A DNA stretch of 64,000 bases, from positions 4,340,001 to 4,404,000 of the forward strand of contig OY751485.1 of the NCBI GenBank assembly GCA_963565915.1, written 5' to 3'. A model generated the notes under the pieces. It was given only the letters and a program-made list of their open reading frames with translations. It was not told where the DNA came from and did no database searches. Numbering within the stretch: position 1 is the first letter of the stretch; each line of letters starts with the position of its first letter. Positions 18,631 through 29,490 of this stretch are shown here, in pieces. Source of the DNA: Entoloma clypeatum. Its lineage: Eukaryota; Basidiomycota; Agaricomycetes; Agaricales; Entolomataceae. The position numbers were made by a program, and so were the translations under genes.

Positions 18631-21600
18631 ATGATGGACATAGACCAAGAACGGATGGGGCCAGACGAGTTTGTGGACGAGATCGAACTAGATGGTTCGT
18701 CAAACCCTGCTTTCAAACCTTACCAAATGTGGAATGCTAATTATGTCTCTCAACAGACATATAATATATTAGCTAGTACCAGTACAGAGTGTGTAGATCA
18801 CTTCAGCAGTGATCTACACAAAAAATATATTAAACATTTTGCCTCTTGTACACATTGTAAGGAAAAAGAACGCGCGCAATGGATCTTAGATTCCGGCGCC
18901 TCTTTACATTTCACCTATGAGTTTAAGAACTTCGCATATTATAGACCTCTCACGGTCAAGCGTTTTGTCCAAACTGCAGCTAAAGGGAAAAAACTGGAAA
19001 TTCTCAGAGTTGGGGCCGTTCCAGTACGGCACACCCTAAATGGGGAAGTTAAAACCCATCTTCTCAGACTGGTGTTCTACATCCCAGACATGGACACACG
19101 CCTATTGTCCCTAGGCGTCTTCCTTAACCATGGTTACAAAGTAGACGGGACTTGTGGAGAAATCAACATCTCCAAAGGGCTGAACAAAATCCAGTTTTCG
19201 CCCCACATCCTTGGTCAAACCATTTACTGGTTAGACACTGAAATACGCTATGACCAGATCCATGCGATCTCAAGCGAAATCACTGTCGAAACATGGCACA
19301 AGCACCTTGGTCACCCAAATGATCAAGCACTCCGAAAGATTCCCACCAGTACCAAAGGGGTACCTGAAACACTAGTACGTGAGAAATCACCGGAAAGTTG
19401 CACAGGTTGCCTCAAAGGGAAAATGCCGAATCAGTCATATCCCAATTCGATGACAAGGGCAACCAAAACCTTTGATCTGATCCATTCCGATCTCAAACAG
19501 ATATCCACGGCATCATACCATAAATATAAATATTTCCTCACGTTTTTGGATGATTTTTCATCCCACGTCTGGGTTGTCTTGCTTAGAAAGAAGTCGGATG
19601 CCATCACGGCACTGCAACAATTTCTTGCGATGATCCAGAATCAGTTCGCCGCCACTCCTAAAAAATGGCGAGTTGATGGAGGTGGAGAGTTTGACGAATA
19701 CAAGGATGTACTTGCCGGTCATGGAGTTCTGATCGATGTCACGCTCCCGTATCAGCACCAACAGAACAGTAGAGCAGAACGGATAAATCGAACCCTGTGG
19801 GAGAAATCTCAGGCCTTGCGCTTTGACGTGTGCTTACCCCCTATGTGGTGGGAATTCTGTTTGGAACATGCAGCGTTTCTCTACAACAGAACCCCCATGC
19901 AGCGTCTCGAATGGAATACCCCTCACTTCAGGGTGACCAATGAGATCCCTGATATGTCAAGCATCAGAGTCTTCGGATGTCAGGCATATGTGTATATCCC
20001 AAAGGAAAAACATAGAAATTCCCTGGAGTCTAGATCTCAATTGATGATTTATCTCAGATCAAAACCAGGGGTCAAAGGATACTGTTTCATGGATCCTGAG
20101 ACTAATACAATTTTCATGGGTGGGAAAGCTATCTTTGATGAAAGCAAGTACCCTAGATGCCACATCGACCCTTTGCCAGAAAACCATCCAGAAATGGAAA
20201 ACCCAGAACCGGCTGATGAGTTTGAGGACCTCATCCCCGGAAATGATGACAATGATGGTCATTACAAAAAACCTCACGACCCTGTTCCCACTGGACAGGA
20301 TCACCCTGAATCACACGATGACTTGCCGTCTAGCGAGCCCGACGATGAACCACGAGTACCCACTCCGGAACCCGAGCAAGTACCAGATCGACCGATCAGG
20401 GAACGACGAGTTCGGAAAATGCCAGGCAGCATCTATGGAAAAGACACCCCTGCTTCTGATCTTGAAAAAATGGATTGAAGACGTAGATTAGGCGGTCAAA
20501 CGGCATGGATGAACAATCTCCTAATGGAGGCAATCTCTATCCAAGTGGGCATCATCGAAATGTCACACAAAGACATATACACTCTTCCAAACAAAGAAGA
20601 TTGGTATGTGGCAGAACGAAAAGAGCTAGACATGCTCAAAAGCCGCGGGGTGATCACGGAGTTAGTACCCCTACCTACAGGGAGGAAAGCTCTAAGGAAC
20701 AAATGGGTTTACAACGAAAAATCTGACGGGCGTTTGAAAGCGCGCCTTGTCGCAAAAGGTTTCTCACAGGTAGAAGGGATCGACTTCGATCAGATCTTCT
20801 CACCGGTAGTGAGGTATGAGACCGTCCGGTTGATTCTGGCATTGACAGCCCTTGAAGGGTGGTTCATGACATTCCTGGATGTCTCATCAGCCTTCCTCTA
20901 TGGAACACTCCGTGAGGTAATTTACATGCGACAGCCTGAGGGCTACATAGTAAAAGGGAAAGAACACTTCGTGTACCGACTATACAAAGCCCTATACGGA
21001 CTTAAGCAGGCCGCATTAGCCTGGTGGAGGGAACTTGATTCCTCCATGAAAAAGCATGGTTTTATCTGGCTTCACTCCGATGCGGGAGTTTTCATTCACA
21101 CAAGTACCAAAGGGGAAACTGTAATCGCCGTCATTTATGTCGATGACTCTGCTTTTCTCGGTACAAACCGAGAATACACGCTAGAGAAAAAGAAGGCCTT
21201 CATGACAACATGGGAATATAGGGACCTAGGCCACCTAGTGTCTAATGGGGAACCGAAAGAATTTCTCTCAATCCAAATAAGGCAACGTGGGAAGAAAATC
21301 TTCATTGATCAAGTACCTTACCTTGAGAAAATTCTTGCACGAATGGGGATGAGCGAATCCAATGCCACCCACACCCCACTCCCAACGGGCTACAAACTCA
21401 TGAAGTCCGAAGATGAACCCAATGCGGAACTCAGATCCAAGTACCAATCCGTCATCAGATCACTATTGTACTTAATGATCAGGACAAGACCCGACATTTG
21501 TTTCGCTGTGATCAAAATGTCCCAATTTTCTGCAAACCCTACCAAACGCCATTTAGAAGTGGCAAGGGATGTTTGCAGGTATTTGAAGGCAACGAAAGAT

Positions 21601-22101
21601 TACGCGATCATGTATGATGGTGATTCTGGGAAAGGGATCTACGCATTTACACACTCCGATTGGGCGTCAGACGAAACAACCAGAAAATCCACCACTGGTT
21701 ACTTCATATCGCTGGCGTCTGGAGCAGTAACATGGGTTTCATCGGCGCAAAAAACCATTGCCCTCTCTTCCACAGAAGCAGAGTACATGGCGCTATCAGA
21801 TTGCAGTTGCGCGGTGACATGGCTTAGAAGCATGCTTGCCGAACTTGGAATGCAGATCAGATCAGTTCTGATCTATGGAGACAACAATGGCTCCGTCTTT
21901 ATCGCATCCAATCCTGTAACTGAGAAGCGATCCAAGCACATCGATGTGCGATTCCACTTTGTCAGAGAAAAAGTATCCGAAGGAATTATTACAGTCGAAT
22001 TCATCGAAGGAGTGAATAACCCTGCAGACCTTTTAACTAAGAACCTGGGGAAAATCCTCTTCAACAAGTTTATCCCGTACTTTGGATTACTTAAAAACTA
22101 G
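18631..22101 (+). pseudogene. Copia pol: protease-integrase-RT-RNase H, one in-frame stop
   Basis: Two stretches in the same frame, 18631-20478 and 20479-22101, separated only by TGA at 20476-20478. The first carries a CxxC motif (ASCTHCKEK) and the aspartic protease ILDSGASLHF (Asp codon 18889). The integrase follows: HLGHPNDQ/CTGCLKGK zinc region and catalytic DDE in HSDL, VDGGGEF and NSRAERINRTLW. The second carries reverse transcriptase (KARLVAKGFSQVEGIDFDQI, DVSSAFLYGTL, LYGLKQAALAW, catalytic IYVDDS) and RNase H (STEAEYMALSD). The single stop makes it non-functional unless suppressed. The domains are otherwise complete, so the element is young. Confidence 0.93.
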
Positions 22102-22164
22102 ACGAAGAAAGAGTACCTATATGGGAAAAAGTAAAAGATGTATTTAGAAGTATGTACTAAATAT

Positions 22165-22171
22165 GGGGGGG
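22165..22171 (+). other. Polypurine tract
   Basis: Seven G directly before the 3' LTR (atatGGGGGGG|TGTTG), the expected primer for plus-strand DNA synthesis. Confidence 0.75.
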
Positions 22172-22481
22172 TGTTGAAACTTTTCCATCACGTAGATTAG
22201 ATTAGATTAGATTACATCATGTGACCATTTACACATCTTCAATTACATACTTATTTGGTTGATACAAACAGTAGTACAGTATATAAGACCAGGAAACTGT
22301 CAATATCAACAAGTTGTCTCTTGACTCTTAACCAGCTCCATCGCTCTTACCAGCCTCAACCGCTCTCACCAGCCCCACCCTTCTCAACCAAGTAAGTGAC
22401 TAGAATGGTAGAGTAGAGTACTTCCACTGTAGCTGTGTTGCTCAGTACATCTGCGGCTAGTGCCCAGGTGGAACTTCAACA
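22172..22481 (+). repeat. 3' LTR of the copia element (310 bp)
   Basis: TGTTGAAAC ... CTTCAACA, followed by target duplication AAGGA at 22482-22486. It pairs with the inverted 5' LTR at 15343-15652. Confidence 0.95.
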
Positions 22482-22486
22482 AAGGA

Positions 22487-22998
22487 GAGTGGCGATGATG
22501 AGAGTCTCAGGTGTGAGACTTCTACCTGTGCTGGCTCGGGTCATTTGGGGGTCTTGAGCATGACGACCAATGGAGGGAGCGAAGCGGACTACCGCAACTG
22601 CCAACGACAACGTCTTACCGACGCTGGGCCAGGCCACAATGCAGAAGGCCGCTTGGTGATTTTCTTCCTTGGCAGTGGTGAGGATGTCTTTGAGGTAGGT
22701 GTAATGCTTTTTGTCATCGTCGACCTGTGGTGAGTCCCAGATGAAGGAGTCGGGGTAGAGGTCGAGTATGTGGTTTCCCAGGCGAGCTTCGTCACTGAGG
22801 TAGTCAGATCTCTCGAGTTTGACAGTGGTCATCAGTTTCTGAATTCGACAACTGGGCTAAGGGTTTTCTCCTCCGCTTTGAGCAGGAGCTCGCAGATGAC
22901 AGGGTGAGTTGTGGGAAGCTGGGCGGCTCTGATGCGCGAGCGTTGCACAAGCTTGGTGGTGTGTTGTCTGGCCGGCATGAGCCCCGCGATAACAAGGT
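22487..22998 (-). mobile_element. LINE, 5'-truncated upstream part
   Basis: Minus-strand reverse transcriptase-tail segment of the LINE whose 3' part now lies at 15658-16675. RSRIRAAQLPTTHPV resembles the post-palm region of fungal LINE ORF2. A frameshift and stops occur near 22832, then WDSPQVDDDKKHYTYL and AFCIVAWPSVGKTLSL lead into the copia insertion point. The 5' end (22998) abuts the 14-bp duplication AGTCAGGGCAGAGC (22999-23012). Truncation at the 5' end is typical of LINE insertions. Confidence 0.82.
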
Positions 22999-23016
22999 AG
23001 TCAGGGCAGAGCATAG
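22999..23016 (-). mobile_element. MITE, outer right terminus
   Basis: AGTCAGGGCAGAGCATAG, the reverse complement of the MITE start at 12132-12149. It is followed by TA (23017-23018), pairing with TA at 12130-12131. This closes the nest. Confidence 0.85.
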
Positions 23017-23091
23017 TATTCAAGAATTCGAGTCAAGTTCAGATTGATCTTGTGATTCTATCTCAATAGGAGATGCAACTAATTTTCAGAA

Positions 23092-23171
23092 GGCCTTGTA
23101 GTCTAGAGGTACGATACTTGCTTTGGGTACAGCAAGTGCAAGTGGCCTGGGTTCGATTCCCAGCAAGGCCC
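23092..23171 (+). tRNA. tRNA-Pro(TGG) with a short intron
   Basis: Acceptor GGCCTTG pairs with CAAGGCC (23164-23170). Box A is TAGTCTAGAGG-like and box B is GGTTCGATTCC. The anticodon stem CTTGC, loop TTTGGG, and distal GCAAG are separated by a 9-nt intron (TACAGCAAG) at the canonical site after position 37. The T-stem is CTGGG/CCCAG. A run of seven T at 23174-23180 terminates Pol III. The transposon nest ends about 75 bp upstream. Confidence 0.9.
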
Positions 23172-23392
23172 AGTTTTTTTATTATATAGTTTCTGAACTG
23201 CGTAATACTTTGAATGTGTAAAGCTGAAAATCCCATGTCCAATGGCACAATAAATATCCTCCATATTCCGGTTCTTAGCACCTTTCGGTGCACGTTTCAT
23301 ATGTTCGTGGGTATTCAAAACATAGTTATCATTGCGGAAGAAACGGCCAGGCTGACAAGGCTGATGTTTTGAGAGAGCAACATCTTGCCGAA

Positions 23393-24071
23393 TCACAATT
23401 CCTCCCGGTTGCTACCCTTCTTTTCCAAGAACATAAGCTCGGTTTCGAATACCAAGGCAGTATTTGGGGGGATAACGCCGCCCGCACCTCGCGAACCTTT
23501 TTTCGCAACACCATCAGCAATTGTCTTCCATTGTATCACACTCCAAAGGGACGTACCGTATGCCATGCTGGATGGGATGGTCAACGTGCGCTTTTCATTC
23601 ACGCACATGCCAAGGAGACCTTCGTCCCAGCCCTTGATGACCTGTCCAATGCCGACTAAGGGCACACAGATCTAGGACTGGTTACTATGGATAAAAATGA
23701 CGAGTGCGTACGTGTGAGGGGCAGAGGTGTTCCACGGTCAACGCTGAGTGAACAAATGGCATAAATATTTTTGAACACACTATAAAGAGCAACTGAACGA
23801 ACCTGGAGTCAAATTTTTTCCCGTTGTTAAAGAGTGTGCCAGTCTGTCAACAGGGTAAAGTGTTAATAATATGTATTTGAAAATTGAATGCTCTACAGAC
23901 AGCATGGAATTAACGCACATAATGGACTTCAATCAAATCCCCCTTCGCCGCTTTCTGGGTACAATCTGCAGGCATATATGTCGTGTCGATTTGGAGCTCG
24001 TTAGGTGGCTCCTTCGCTACGACGGCCAAAGCGGCGAGGAGGAGAGGGGGGATCCAATTGAGAAGTTGCAT
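23393..24071 (-). CDS. FPR2: FKBP2-type ER peptidyl-prolyl isomerase
   Basis: FK506-binding prolyl isomerase of the secretory pathway, assisting folding in the ER. ATG 24071 gives [19 protein letters not shown], a signal peptide. The FKBP core is spread over five short exons: [75 protein letters not shown] and [14 protein letters not shown]. The C-terminus REEL resembles an HDEL/RTEL-type ER retrieval signal. Five exons with GT-AG introns; the frame is restored at each junction. The gene is divergent from the eL39 gene across 270 bp. The call is confident. Confidence 0.92.
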
Positions 24072-24340
24072 GTTGTTCAGAGGAAAGCAGGGAACCGAAA
24101 ACGGGTGTGAAGTACTTGAAACCAAAGCTTTGAGCTTCAGAGTTAAAGGTGGAATTGCCAACGTCTAAAAATAGCGACGTCATAGACGTGTCAAACTCCC
24201 AGACTCAGACTCCTTCCGTCACATTTGGATTCTGAGCCCGGCGGTTCCCGAAGCGGACACTCAACGATGCAGCTGAGCGCACTAGAGTTAACCTTATTTT
24301 CCTACCCACGACACCACAACATCGCACGCCGACGACAACG

Positions 24341-24666
24341 ATGGTACGCTTCGACTGTTTCTCTGTGAGATATCTTAATTCAATAACGTCTCCGACATCC
24401 AGCCTTCCCAAAAGACTTTCCGCACCAAGAGAATTCTGGCAAAGGCAGGACGGCAAAACAGGTGCGTTTCTTGTTATTCCTGATTCATCATTTTTATCTA
24501 AATACTTACTTCAGGCCGATCCCCCAATGGTTCCGCCTGAAGACAGACACCAAAATACAAGTTTGTAGTGCATCAATCTGGGCGAGATGTTTGGTGACTG
24601 ATTGGCCTCCTTGAATAGTACAACGCTAAGCGCCGTCACTGGAGAAGGACGAAACTGAACATCTAA
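24341..24666 (+). CDS. RPL39: Ribosomal protein eL39
   Basis: 51-residue basic protein of the large ribosomal subunit lining the exit tunnel. Exons are 24341-24343 (the ATG alone), 24403-24461, 24515-24560 and 24619-24666. The product reads [51 protein letters not shown], essentially the universal eL39 sequence. All introns are GT-AG. The first exon is only the start codon, a familiar arrangement for fungal ribosomal protein genes. No single open frame shows this gene, so exon-blind searches miss it. Confidence 0.95.
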
Positions 24667-24842
24667 AGGAGCGTATCGAGCTGGTGGTACGGACGGTGTT
24701 ACAGATCAGGCGGTAGACGATGGTCGCGGCAGAGATTCTATATTGACTATGACACATGCGCATATGAATATGTTATTATTCAAAAGTCTCTGCTCAGAAT
24801 GGCATTATGTAAGCTGGATAATCAGTTTGAGGAGAACGGTCA

Positions 24843-25657
24843 ATGTCTTATCCTCATTATACCCCGCCTGCTGCAGGACATCCGCCTCCGACATCCACGA
24901 CCTATCCGTACGGTACCTATCATCCCGGAGCTTATTCTCAGACACCAGGCGCTTACTCCTATCCAACACCCACCTACCAATCTGGAATTACAGGCTATGG
25001 TTGGCCCTACCCGTACGGTTACCTTCCGCATCCCGTCCATGCAGCGGGTACCGCCACCCAAACGCCCGCTGCCGTGACCCCCCAGGCTTCGACAGCTCTT
25101 GCGGCACCCCAAATGCCACAGAGAACAGCCATTATCCCCTCTTACACGCCGACGTACACAAGAGAAAGCGCAGCTGCCACGTCTGGTGCCGCCACTCGTA
25201 CTTCGAAGAAACCGGCCAACTTCAAGGGCTTGTTTACCAAAGAATGTGAGATCAGGGCAGCACCATTTCACACAAATGCATTCATTGACCTGTTCTCGTC
25301 TCTGTTAAAGTGAAAAGCTTGATGTATGGCTTTGGTGACGACCGCAATCCAGCAAACGACACCGTCAATGTGATGGAAGAAATCTTGGTGGAGTACATCA
25401 CAGACGTGGTACGCTCACTTTTTCGCTCGTGAGACAAATATATTCAAACCTGCTTTCAGTGTCAGGCCGCCGGTTCTTCATCGAGGAAAGCACGTCTGTC
25501 CATCGAAGATCTGCGCCGGGCCTTATCACGGCCGGCCGACGCGAAGAAGCTTGCCCGGATGGAGGAGTTGCTCTTCATGCAGGAGGATATCAAGCGGGCG
25601 CGTGCACAGTTTCTCAAACCTGATGCCCAGAATCCGATTGACTATCTTCCGATGTGA
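24843..25657 (+). CDS. TAF13: TFIID subunit TAF13 with Pro/Tyr-rich N-terminal extension
   Basis: Histone-fold subunit of the general transcription factor TFIID. Exons are 24843-25245, 25311-25408 and 25460-25657. The C-terminal histone fold reads LKSLMYGFGDDRNPANDTVN, VMEEILVEYITDVCQAA, SIEDLRRALSRPADAKKLAR, MEELLFMQEDIKRARAQFL. The ~130-residue N-terminus is low complexity (SYPHYTPPAAGHPPPTSTT, YPYGTYHPGAYS), unlike the short yeast or human protein, and ends in a basic KKPANFKGLFTKE. The extension may be a flexible activator-contact region, which is inference. It converges with NSRP1 (223 bp apart). Confidence 0.9.
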
Positions 25658-25879
25658 GATGGGTGTGACATGAGTGGGTGTCCATTTTTGTTTGCATCCG
25701 CTGCCAACATTTGTGCAGCTCGTTGTCATGAATGCATCGAGCGTCCATGTACCTGCAGCTAAGTCGATACGTCGCATGTAGTCGGTGCATAGTCCTTGTC
25801 TCCTAGCGGTCGCGAAGGATGGGGGACGCCAGGACTTGGTGTGTAGCATGGAGAATATATTATTTCATCATAAATGGAA

Positions 25880-27130
25880 TCATGCAGACTGGGTACTCTC
25901 GTCAAGCCGCTGCCGTTTCCGCGCCAAGAAGCGCTCTCGAGCACTCTCCACATCAGCCTCCGAATTCCTCTTCGCCACTATCCGCCTCATCGCATCTTCC
26001 TCTGCCTCCCGTTTCTCCCGCGCAAGTCTTGTCTGCTCATCCTCCATCTGTTGCTGAATCTCCATCATCCTTCGCTCATTAATCTCCTTCCGACTGGCCG
26101 CCGTCCCCACAGCTCTATGTACCTGTGCTGCCTCTGCACCCGTCTGCTGCTGCTGTCCTCTCGAGTTACGTATCAACCCCAACCGCCGAGTGTTCGGAGC
26201 GGCAAGATTGAGCCCGGCGGCAAGCAAGTCGCGCTTGTCTACGATTTGATTGTCATCATTGAGCTCCACTTCTTTTCCTTGCCCTCGCGCGATTTTCGCT
26301 AATTCTAAATCTGAGACGGGTGTGTGGTCAACGGGTTTAATGATGGTGAGGTTGGGAGAGGGGCCCGCAGGGCCGAGGACACGTTTTTGTGTGGCGGCGA
26401 CGGCGGCTTCGTGGTTTTGTTCGGATTCCTCGAGAAGTTTACGATAGAAATGGGTCATTCCTGTGGATACGGTGCCCTGTTTCTTTCGAAGTTCTGAAGG
26501 GCATATGCATTAGTGGGCAGGGAAGATGAGATAGAATTAGAGGCACCTTCTCTTTTTTGTTCCTCTTCTTCTGCCCTTCGAACTTCCTCCATCTGGTCCT
26601 TGTACGCCTGCGTCACAAACACCTCCTTGTCCATGAACTCGTCCCCTTCCGCTGCACGTTCCAGCTGCATCATCTTTTCCTCTGCACGCAAGCGGTCCAG
26701 CCTTCGTGTTTCTGCTGTCGCGAGCAGACCATGGATGTATTTTGGCTATATGCAGAAAGATTTGAGATGAATAAACAGACCTAAGAAGGAACACACAAAC
26801 CTTCCGTTCGAGCGCATCCACCTCCTTCGCCTCCTTCTGCCTCTGCTTTACCTCCTGCATCCGGTCCCACACCTCATCATACTCATACACCGTCGCGTCC
26901 ACCTTCATCTCCGTTTCCATCCGCTTCTTCATGGTCTTCGACGCGCCGACGTTCTGCGCGAGCAACTTCTTGTTCGCCGATACGCCTTGGTCATTGGACA
27001 AGAACGACGAAGTAGGCGCGGCATCGATGGGCTCATCGTCGTCTGCGGAGCCGAATGCGGCTGGGCGCTTGAGAGAAGGTGCAGGCGCCGCTACGGGTTT
27101 GGGTTTGTTGAGTGAGAAGGAGAGCTTCAT
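25880..27130 (-). CDS. NSRP1/CCDC55 homologue (nuclear speckle splicing regulator)
   Basis: Nuclear coiled-coil protein of the DUF2040/NSRP1 family, which influences splice-site choice in animals. ATG 27130 gives MKLSFSLNKPKPVAAPAP. The core DUF2040 region spans KRMETEMKVDATVYEYDEV, WDRMQEVKQRQKEAKEVD, PKYIHGLLATAETRRLDRL, RAEEKMMQLERAAEGDEFMD and KEVFVTQAYKDQMEEVRRAE, then KKQGTVSTGMTHFYRKLLEE. The tail is Lys/Glu/Arg-rich and ends RKRQRLDESTQSA. Three to four exons. The start is only 60 bp from that of divergent MTR3. Confidence 0.88.
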
Positions 27131-27190
27131 TACATGCTTGGTGTTGCGTTGGGGCGGAGTTTCAATCAACCTCTGAACTCAATACACACG

Positions 27191-28291
27191 ATGGCTCTGG
27201 CTGGCTTCGACCGAAGGCGCATCAATGGACCGGAGGAGAGCCACGCGCCGGTGTTCGAGGAAAAGGATGACGATGCAGTAGTGGACGGCGCTCGGTGGAA
27301 GGTGGGCAAGCCACGGAAAACGAGACGCGCGACGGACATTCGCCCAATATGTGTGTGTGTCGATGGTCTTTTTCATTAAATCTCAACCCTCATCTCCTTC
27401 TCTGCGATAGTTCTAAAGCCTGGACTGATTGATCAAGCCAACGGTTCTGCTTACATCGAAACTGAGAAAACAAAGATCGCGTGCGCAGTGTCAGTAGCTC
27501 ATCTATTTCCATGTGTGTACAGGTCTTTTTTTTTTACCTTGCATTGTTGAACAGGTATGGCCCACGCCAGTCGAAAAATGTCGGGTACAGCGAAAAAGGA
27601 AAGCTGAATGTGGAGGTCAAATTCGCTCCGTTTTCATGTCAGGTCCGGAGAACACCTAACAGGGTTCGTAGTTATCGTCTTGATCCCTGAAATGCAGACA
27701 TGACGTCTAGGTACCCAGGATGCAGAGGATCGGACGCTTGCCATGGCGATCCACCAAGCGCTCATTCCGTCCCTCCGCTTGGAACTCTTTCCGAAATCGA
27801 CGATCGACGTGTTCATCACCGTCATCGAATCCGACGGCGCCGAAGCATGTATGGCTTCTGGGACCGTCGCTGCGAGCACGGCGCTGGCTGATGCAGGGAT
27901 AGAGATGTTCGGTCTTGTGATGTCGTGCGCTGCTGTGCGTCAAAACCAATGTTTCTCAGATGATGTACTCATTCTTCAAAGGGGATTGTCGGGAAGGAGA
28001 TTTGGCTCGACCCGACGGGGGAGGAGGCTCGAGCATCAAAGGGGTCTTTAGTGTTGGCATGTATGCCTGCGTTGGAGACGGTGACGAGCATTTGGCAGTC
28101 GGGCGAGATGGAGGTGGAGGAAATGCTGAGAGTTTGTATCTTTTTTTCCCTTTGTTTACAGTTGAGAATGACCTTTTTTGTTTTGTTTTTGAAAACTCCA
28201 GTGCATGGATGGATGTCAAGAGCGATGTACTGATATACATGGTGTCGTTGCACAGGCGTTGATAGAAAATCACTCAAAATCAATGTTATAG
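27191..28291 (+). CDS. MTR3: Exosome RNase-PH-like subunit MTR3
   Basis: Ring subunit of the nuclear and cytoplasmic RNA exosome, catalytically inert in eukaryotes. Exons are 27191-27350, 27411-27489, 27555-27663, 27719-27934, 27982-28131 and 28202-28291. Visible motifs: DRRRINGPEESHAPVF, LKPGLIDQANGSAYIETEKT, KIACAVYGPRQSKNVGYSEK, LNVEVKFAPFSC, LFPKSTIDVFITVIESDG, ALADAGIEMFGLVMSC, IGKEIWLDPTGEEAR-type (here GIVGKEIWLDP), and CMDGCQERCTDIHGVVAQAL near the end. Complete length for the family (about 267 residues). It shares a very short divergent promoter with NSRP1. Confidence 0.93.
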
Positions 28292-28469
28292 TTTTATTTT
28301 ATTTATTTTCTACTTGAGTCCATCACGTGATCTGCTACCCGTGTAAAATGATCCTGGCACACCTCGTCATCACGTCCCAGATTGCACTGACCGTCTCTCA
28401 TTCCAGAGGTCGTCTCGGACTTCTGCACATTCTTAAACTCGGGCTCGCCTAATTCTACTTGTACAGCAA

Positions 28470-29315
28470 ATGTCTCTTATATTCACGGTCTTTGCGCTCG
28501 TCTTCGTGACGCAGCTCATTTCGTGGATAGGCCAGGCGGTCCTTTTGGAATTCGTATGTGCCATTATCTCTAGTATAGACTACCAAGGTTGTTGACGATA
28601 AGTAGGCCTATGCACTCTACCTACGACTATTACATTCTGATACGGAAGCAAGATTGTGGCACCTCAAGTCCGAGCTGCTGACCACCAAGTCGGAATTGCT
28701 GGCGACGAGTGCCCAGGACCAGTTCGCAAAGTGGGCGAAGCTGAGGAGAAGCGTGGATAAAGGATTGGCGGAACTGGAGAAACTTAGTGCGTGGACGATC
28801 CTCGTTGTGCAGCCAGCATGACACGTTTTTTTTTTTCATTTGCTCACCTCCGGGTAATTCTACAGACAGCGAGGGTGCGGCGAAGAAAACGGCGTTTTCG
28901 ATCAAGTTCAAGACTGCAATATGGATATTGACGACGGGACTGCAGTTTGCCGTGGGGTGGTGGTACAGAAAGGCCGCAGTGTTCTACCTTCCCCCGGGGT
29001 GGTTCGGTCCTCTAGGGTGGTGGTTGTCGTTTCCGTTTGCTCCCGCAGGTGAGCAGATTATGATACTGGCTCCTTTGCCATCTTGAGCTGTATCTGACGC
29101 AACGACGTGCGAAGGCTCTGTGAGCGTGGGCGTGTGGCAAATGGCCTGTAAAAGGGTGATCAAGGTCGGCGAACGTGTTATCATGGATTTGGCAGGTGCG
29201 TAATGTGTTTTGTCTTGTACTTTTTCTTTTTTGCATCTATACTGCAGGACCGGCGCATTCGAATATAGAGGCAGAGGGTGGCGCAGGCTCGGCGAGGAAG
29301 GTGAAAAGCTCCTGA
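28470..29315 (+). CDS. GET1: GET1/WRB-like ER receptor subunit for tail-anchored proteins
   Basis: With GET2 forms the ER membrane receptor that accepts tail-anchored proteins from GET3. ATG 28470 gives [20 protein letters not shown], the first membrane segment. A cytosolic coiled coil follows after an intron ([40 protein letters not shown]), then [40 protein letters not shown] and [18 protein letters not shown] for membrane segments two and three. The end is a short polar tail ARKVKSS. Five exons. Length and topology match the CHD5/GET1 family. Confidence 0.9.
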
Positions 29316-29490
29316 GATCCGGGCATTTTTGCGATTGGGTCCTGTTGTATGTACTCACTCTTTAGTGTACTTGTACACGGAGGAAGGACACTGGACATCC
29401 CTGTCAGAGGTCGGATCCCAAAATCCGGGGTTTTGTCCAACGGAAAACAGTGGTTTGTGTCCAATTTGACGAGTAATTTTTTGGTTTTTT

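Larger units (their letters stand above)
18308..22481 (+). mobile_element. Ty1/copia retrotransposon, 3' part
   Basis: Continues the element begun at 15652-14002: gag C-terminus, protease, integrase, reverse transcriptase and RNase H, polypurine tract and 3' LTR. The domain order PR-INT-RT-RH defines copia. It is followed by AAGGA (22482-22486), the target duplication. Reassembled length without hAT is about 5.8 kb, normal for copia. Confidence 0.95.

Noticed and set aside
23288..23675. Two plus-strand frames of 96-123 codons near FKBP2
   Set aside because: They run antisense to the FKBP2 exons, which have clear family motifs.
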